Of a DNA stretch of 64,000 bases, positions 61,562 to 64,000 are shown piece by piece; position 1 is the stretch's first letter; each line of letters opens with the position of its first letter. Below the pieces are notes generated by a model, which searched no databases, had not been told where the DNA came from, and worked only from the letters and a program-made list of their open reading frames with translations. Source of the DNA: Nitratireductor kimnyeongensis (GTDB lineage: Bacteria > Pseudomonadota > Alphaproteobacteria > Rhizobiales > Rhizobiaceae); contig NZ_CP078143.1 in assembly GCF_019891395.1 (NCBI RefSeq), forward strand, positions 1,712,001-1,776,000, written 5' to 3'. The position numbers were made by a program, and so were the translations under genes.

Positions 61562-61648
61562 CTTTCTTGTACCCCCATGGGGGATTGAGGATGTGCAGCT
61601 TTCTAAAAGCGCCGATACGGGTGATTTCCCCAAATAGCCGCTTTCTTG
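61562..61648 (+). repeat. Short repeats near the island end, candidate transposase-binding sites
   Basis: CTTTCTTG at 61562-61569 and 61641-61648, with a diverged copy CTTTCTAA at 61599-61606, all in the same orientation, spaced 37 and 42 bp. Upstream context is partly shared (GCNG before copies two and three). A 12-bp palindrome CCCCCATGGGGG lies at 61572-61583. Tn7-like ends carry several TnsB sites of this kind, but similarity here is limited to short cores. Confidence 0.5.
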
Positions 61649-61680
61649 CAGATACATTCCCGACCCCATACAGAAGAAAA

Positions 61681-61724
61681 ATTCTACCTGGGGGTTGAAT
61701 TGTGATTCTTCCTTCTAGTAGAAT
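61681..61724. promoter_or_regulatory. Candidate operator upstream of the island XRE gene
   Basis: ATTCTAC (61681-61687) and GTAGAAT (61718-61724) are inverted copies. The second overlaps an 11-bp palindrome TTCTAGTAGAA (61713-61723). They lie 40-85 bp before the XRE start, a typical place for autoregulation by a small HTH protein. Confidence 0.45.
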
Positions 61725-61764
61725 GGTTTCACCGCGATTCGCGGTCATTGAAAGGAACGGAGCT

Positions 61765-62139
61765 ATGACAACGCAATTCGGAAAGGAACTACGCAAACTG
61801 AGGATTGAATATAATGAGAAGCTGTTCGACATGGCCGGTCGGATTGGAAAATCCGTCGCCTTCCTGTCTGCAGTCGAAAGGGGGAAGAAAGCTCTACCGC
61901 AGGGCTTCGAAGAGGCGGTCATCGAAAGTTATTCGCTAAGAGCGGAACTGGCTGGTCGAATTCGAGCCGCTGCTGACCAGTCTCGGCGTACATTTACGCT
62001 ACAGCCGTCAAGCGCTCTAGCTCGCGACACAGCAGGAATGATGGCGCGTCGGATGAATAATCTCTCGGAGGATCAGTTGAAACAGATGTTGCGCATTTTG
62101 AAGTCGGAGGGGGGCGAAACCCATGAAGGCGACGCATGA
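61765..62139 (+). CDS. XRE-family HTH regulator of the island
   Basis: Small DNA-binding protein. ATG 61765 with GGAACGGAG upstream gives 124 aa: MTTQFGKELRKLRIEYNEKLFDMAGRIGKSVAFLSAVERGKKALP, an HTH of the XRE type in residues 5-50. A helical C-terminal part ends in MNNLSEDQLKQMLRILKSEGG. It overlaps the ImmA/IrrE-like protease gene by 17 bp. Such pairs work as a repressor and the protease that destroys it (ImmR/ImmA of ICEBs1) or as an HTH/COG2856 toxin-antitoxin-like unit. An upstream in-frame start at 61702 is less likely. Confidence 0.88.
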   Translation: MTTQFGKELRKLRIEYNEKLFDMAGRIGKSVAFLSAVERGKKALPQGFEEAVIESYSLRAELAGRIRAAADQSRRTFTLQPSSALARDTAGMMARRMNNLSEDQLKQMLRILKSEGGETHEGDA

Positions 62140-62659
62140 TTATATTGTTCCTGCCAAGTCTTGGGACCAAATCGGCTTGGCAGCTGAAGAAGTACGGCGT
62201 TTGCTTCATGTAGAGCGTACACCGTATTTTCCTGTGGTGGATATTATTGAGAGCGTTCTCGACAACCAGCTGGGCCTTTTGAGTTTCGAAATCGACCCTG
62301 AAGAGGAAATGGGGGAGGCTGAAGGCTATACGGCGCCCGACGGGTCTCTGATTATTCTTCGTGAGGATGTCTATGTCGCTGCTTGTAATGGCGAAGCGAG
62401 GGCGAGATTCACTTCAGCACATGAGTTGGGTCATTGGTTCATGCATACCAACATTCCCTTAGCGCGTGCTCCAAGCAGGGGTGCTAAGCCGTACCGTCTT
62501 GCCGAGCCCCAAGCAAATGCCTTTGCTGCGGAAATTCTGATGCCACGACGTTTCGTTACGTCGGCGGATACCGTCGCAACGATAATGGCGCGTCATGGTG
62601 TCTCTGCTGAGGCGGCCACAAACCGCATTAAGTTCCTGAAAAATAAGGGGATCATCTAA
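62123..62659 (+). CDS. ImmA/IrrE family metallo-endopeptidase (COG2856)
   Basis: Zn-dependent peptidase usually paired with an XRE repressor. The 178-aa protein has the HExxH motif HELGH in FTSAHELGHWFMHTNIPL at about 93-110. The third-ligand region EPQANAFAAEILMPRRF follows at about 130-146. Its N-terminal helix region lies before the protease core. The start overlaps the XRE gene, so expression is coupled. The obvious inferred substrate is the XRE protein, which would link a signal to derepression of island genes. A long-stem terminator follows directly. Confidence 0.92.
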   Translation: MKATHDYIVPAKSWDQIGLAAEEVRRLLHVERTPYFPVVDIIESVLDNQLGLLSFEIDPEEEMGEAEGYTAPDGSLIILREDVYVAACNGEARARFTSAHELGHWFMHTNIPLARAPSRGAKPYRLAEPQANAFAAEILMPRRFVTSADTVATIMARHGVSAEAATNRIKFLKNKGII

Positions 62660-62662
62660 AAA

Positions 62663-62700
62663 AGAGAGACTTGAGTTCCCGCTCAAATCTCTCTCAGTTT
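62663..62700 (+). terminator. Terminator of the XRE-ImmA operon
   Basis: AGAGAGACTTGAG and CTCAAATCTCTCT arms (62663-62675, 62682-62694) form a 13-bp stem with one C-A mismatch and a 6-nt loop. It is followed by CAGTTTTCC. It begins 4 bp after the protease stop. Confidence 0.8.
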
Positions 62701-62829
62701 TCCGTATCGGGCTTGAAAAGGGGCTCGCTGGTACGGACGCCTTACACAAGCCGTTGCTACGATTCGCAGTTCTAGTTAGTAGCGGCAAATAGTTGTGTCA
62801 AGGTAAACATCGCCCCTTGGAGAAGGCTC

Positions 62830-62967
62830 TTGAAAAAGCGTCTTCCTCCACCTCCCCCCGGGATGAAGTACATCTTCCGCCCGTGGCGCAGGTGTCAGAA
62901 GACCGGTAAGGTGCTTTACGCATCGCAGTTCGGTCTGAAGGCATGGCCCATTCTTGTAACTGCTTAA
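62830..62967 (+). CDS. 45-codon small protein with KYIFRPWRR...LKAWPI motif
   Basis: TTG 62830 with GGAGAAGG just upstream opens a 45-codon frame: MKKRLPPPPPGMKYIFRPWRR, then CQKTGKVLYASQFGLKAWPILVTA. An ATG at 62863 would give 34 aa. The core FRPWR-x5-TGKxLYAxxFGLKAWPI strongly resembles small hypothetical proteins of phages and mobile elements that I have seen, and the Pro run plus aromatic/basic core argues against chance. No function can be assigned. A hairpin terminator follows at 62998, which supports a real transcript. Confidence 0.7.
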   Translation: MKKRLPPPPPGMKYIFRPWRRCQKTGKVLYASQFGLKAWPILVTA

Positions 62968-62997
62968 GCAGGGGGAATGCGGACCTTAATTATGATT

Positions 62998-63026
62998 GGG
63001 GCGGCGACGGTCGCCCCTTTCTCTTT
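62998..63026 (+). terminator. Terminator after the small island gene
   Basis: GGGGCG (62998-63003) pairs with CGCCCC (63012-63017), followed by TTTCTCTTTC. It begins 30 bp after the 45-codon gene. Confidence 0.65.
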
Positions 63027-63085
63027 CGATACCAGCTCTCCGCTGTCGAAGCTACCTCGGCAAAAAATGTGGGCCTAGACAAAGA

Positions 63086-63101
63086 GGCGGCAAGCGCCGC
63101 C
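63086..63101 (-). terminator. Terminator of the ParB-fold gene
   Basis: GGCGGC-AAGC-GCCGCC (63086-63101), perfect 6-bp stem. On the minus strand it is followed by TCTTTGTC. It lies about 50 bp downstream of the 63154 stop. Confidence 0.6.
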
Positions 63102-63122
63102 CCTGGTCTCATTGGGAACCCC

Positions 63123-63153
63123 CTGTCCATTCTGGACATGTAAGCATGGACAG
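63123..63153. repeat. Nested inverted repeat beside the ParB-fold stop codon
   Basis: CTGTCCAT (63123-63130) and ATGGACAG (63146-63153) are perfect complements. TGTCCA-TTC-TGGACA (63124-63138) forms an alternative inner hairpin, so TGGACA/TGTCCA occurs three times in 31 bp. It abuts the ParB-fold gene's stop. It may be a protein-binding site or an RNA switch-like structure. Confidence 0.45.
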
Positions 63154-63927
63154 TTAATAATCGTCTTCATTGTCCCAAAGGGCTGCCAAGTCCCGAGCGC
63201 TTTCGAGATCATTCCGCAACCCCTCCACGGTTTCCCGGAAGGCATCACCCCAGGCATCGGTTTGCATGAGTACGCTTGGCAATCGCTCATCAAGCATCAC
63301 GAGTGCCATAGCAAATGCCTCAGGATCAACGAATGGCCGGTCCTTCACAGCTCGCAAGATGCTTTTTACGTACCGTTCCGCCCGTTTCCTGACTGCGGCC
63401 TCGGGACAAGTTAGCTCTTTAGCGGCGACCCCTCGGGAGTTCATTCTGGCATCCTTCCATGACAAACTTTGAAGGTCCTCCACTGTCGTCGCGGGATCTT
63501 CGAGTAGCTTTGCCTTAACGCTTCTCATCTCTCCGACTGTGCCGTTGGCCACGCCGCAGGAGTCTACGATCTGCCGCTTTGAAAGACTGCTTACCAGTAC
63601 CAAGCGCCAAGCGTAATTGAGCTTGTCTTCAAGCCTCATTGGCAAGCGGTTCTTAGAATTCAAGGCGGCACTATGGGCCATCGCCTGATCAAGCGTTCCT
63701 TCGAACACCTCGACGGGAATATCAGTGGTTACCTTCTGCCGGTCGTAGGCAGTCAAACGATGATGCCCGTCGACTACGTAGTATATGTCACCGCCCCACC
63801 AAACAGTGATTGGATCAAGCATACGAGGTTCTTCACCGTGACCTATCGCAGCTTGCAGCTCTTCGATATGGCATTCGTCTTCCGCAAGACGCCCTTGTAG
63901 CATCCGGGGTTGGAACACCGAGACCAT
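63154..63927 (-). CDS. ParB/sulfiredoxin-fold nuclease-like domain plus HTH (5' end may lie beyond window)
   Basis: ParB N-terminal-like protein, not a canonical chromosome ParB. From ATG 63927 it is 257 aa: MVSVFQPRMLQGRLAEDECHIEELQAAIG, then the ParB/Srx motif YYVVDGHHRLTAYDR with DGHHR at about 53-57. ALNSKNRLPM, an HTH-like KRQIVDSCGVANGTVGEMRSV at about 117-137 and an acidic C-terminus (LAALWDNEDDY) follow. Upstream codons to the window edge stay open and read KRLGRREIARMVSV, so the real start may be further right. It could be a CTP-type switch, a nuclease or a transcription factor; sequence does not decide. It reads toward the island end. Confidence 0.8.
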   Translation of the reverse strand: MVSVFQPRMLQGRLAEDECHIEELQAAIGHGEEPRMLDPITVWWGGDIYYVVDGHHRLTAYDRQKVTTDIPVEVFEGTLDQAMAHSAALNSKNRLPMRLEDKLNYAWRLVLVSSLSKRQIVDSCGVANGTVGEMRSVKAKLLEDPATTVEDLQSLSWKDARMNSRGVAAKELTCPEAAVRKRAERYVKSILRAVKDRPFVDPEAFAMALVMLDERLPSVLMQTDAWGDAFRETVEGLRNDLESARDLAALWDNEDDY

Positions 63928-64000
63928 CCGAGCGATCTCCCGGCGGCCGAGGCGCTTCGGGTGTGGTATAGGAGAGGTTGTGCCGCAAGCTCTGAGAGAC

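Larger units (their letters stand above)
61543..64000. mobile_element. Genomic island, probable Tn7-like/Tni element inserted in comM (one end; other end outside window)
   Basis: Sequence from the comM break point differs from the flank: visibly lower G+C, different codon style, regulator/metalloprotease/ParB-fold cargo, and small genes with large gaps. The first bases, TGTCAATTACATAAGACC at 61543, begin with TGT as Tn7/Tni-type ends do, and are followed by short CTTTCTT repeats. No transposase, TniQ/TnsD or integrase lies in the visible 2.46 kb, so the class is inferred from target gene and end structure. A tyrosine-recombinase island is the main alternative. The boundary is uncertain by several bases. 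Confidence 0.65.

Overview
The window is a gene-dense, high-G+C chromosomal segment of an alphaproteobacterium, almost certainly Hyphomicrobiales (Rhizobiales). The evidence is the gene order mnmG-mnmE / rho-hemJ-hemE / ppsR-maf-aroE-coaE-dnaQ / secB-fxsA-timA-mltA-smr, the hslV-acetyltransferase-hslU block, pckA / chvI-chvG-hprK-EIIA-HPr, ahcY-divL-tsaE/amgK-murU-addB-addA-trxA, and an interrupted comM after gshB. The genus cannot be fixed from the sequence alone.

Origin region (1-20 kb). The 381-bp gap between hemE and ppsR (8281-8661) is the predicted chromosome origin. It has the hemE/RP001 synteny known for alphaproteobacterial origins, several DnaA-box-like nonamers, an AT-rich stretch, and eight GANTC (CcrM-type) sites in about 200 bp. 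Most genes point away from it: rho, hemJ and hemE on the minus strand to the left; ppsR, maf, aroE, coaE and dnaQ on the plus strand to the right. About 6.5 kb to the left, between mnmG and mnmE, lies a near-perfect parS palindrome plus three identical 16-bp parS variants, so origin and candidate centromere both fall in the first 9 kb.

Core region (20-61 kb). An overlapping his cluster (hisB-hisH-hisA-hisF-hisE with interspersed DUF2628, DUF1330 and a small membrane protein) ends in coaA. pckA faces the ChvG/ChvI-HprK-EIIA-HPr cluster, which links envelope/acid sensing and a regulatory PTS to gluconeogenesis. ahcY precedes a DivL-type kinase with Tyr in place of the phospho-accepting His, then a TsaE-AmgK fusion with MurU (peptidoglycan sugar recycling), AddAB, thioredoxin and UppP. 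GST, QueG, an NAD-dependent epimerase-like protein, MepA, glucokinase, an MsbA-like ABC exporter, DapB, GpmA, tRNA-Leu(CAG), two c-di-GMP proteins, an RlpA-like protein and GshB follow.

Island (about 61.54 kb to the window end). comM is cut just before its Walker A motif. The sequence beyond is lower in G+C and differs in style. It begins with a TGTCAATTACATAAG-type end and three CTTTCTT-containing repeats, consistent with the end of a Tn7-like/Tni transposon (comM is a known target for such elements). Its first cargo genes are an XRE regulator overlapping an ImmA/IrrE-type metalloprotease, a 45-codon small protein, and an inward-reading ParB-fold/HTH protein. The transposition genes and the rest of comM should lie past 64 kb; this is the part most likely to carry something undescribed.
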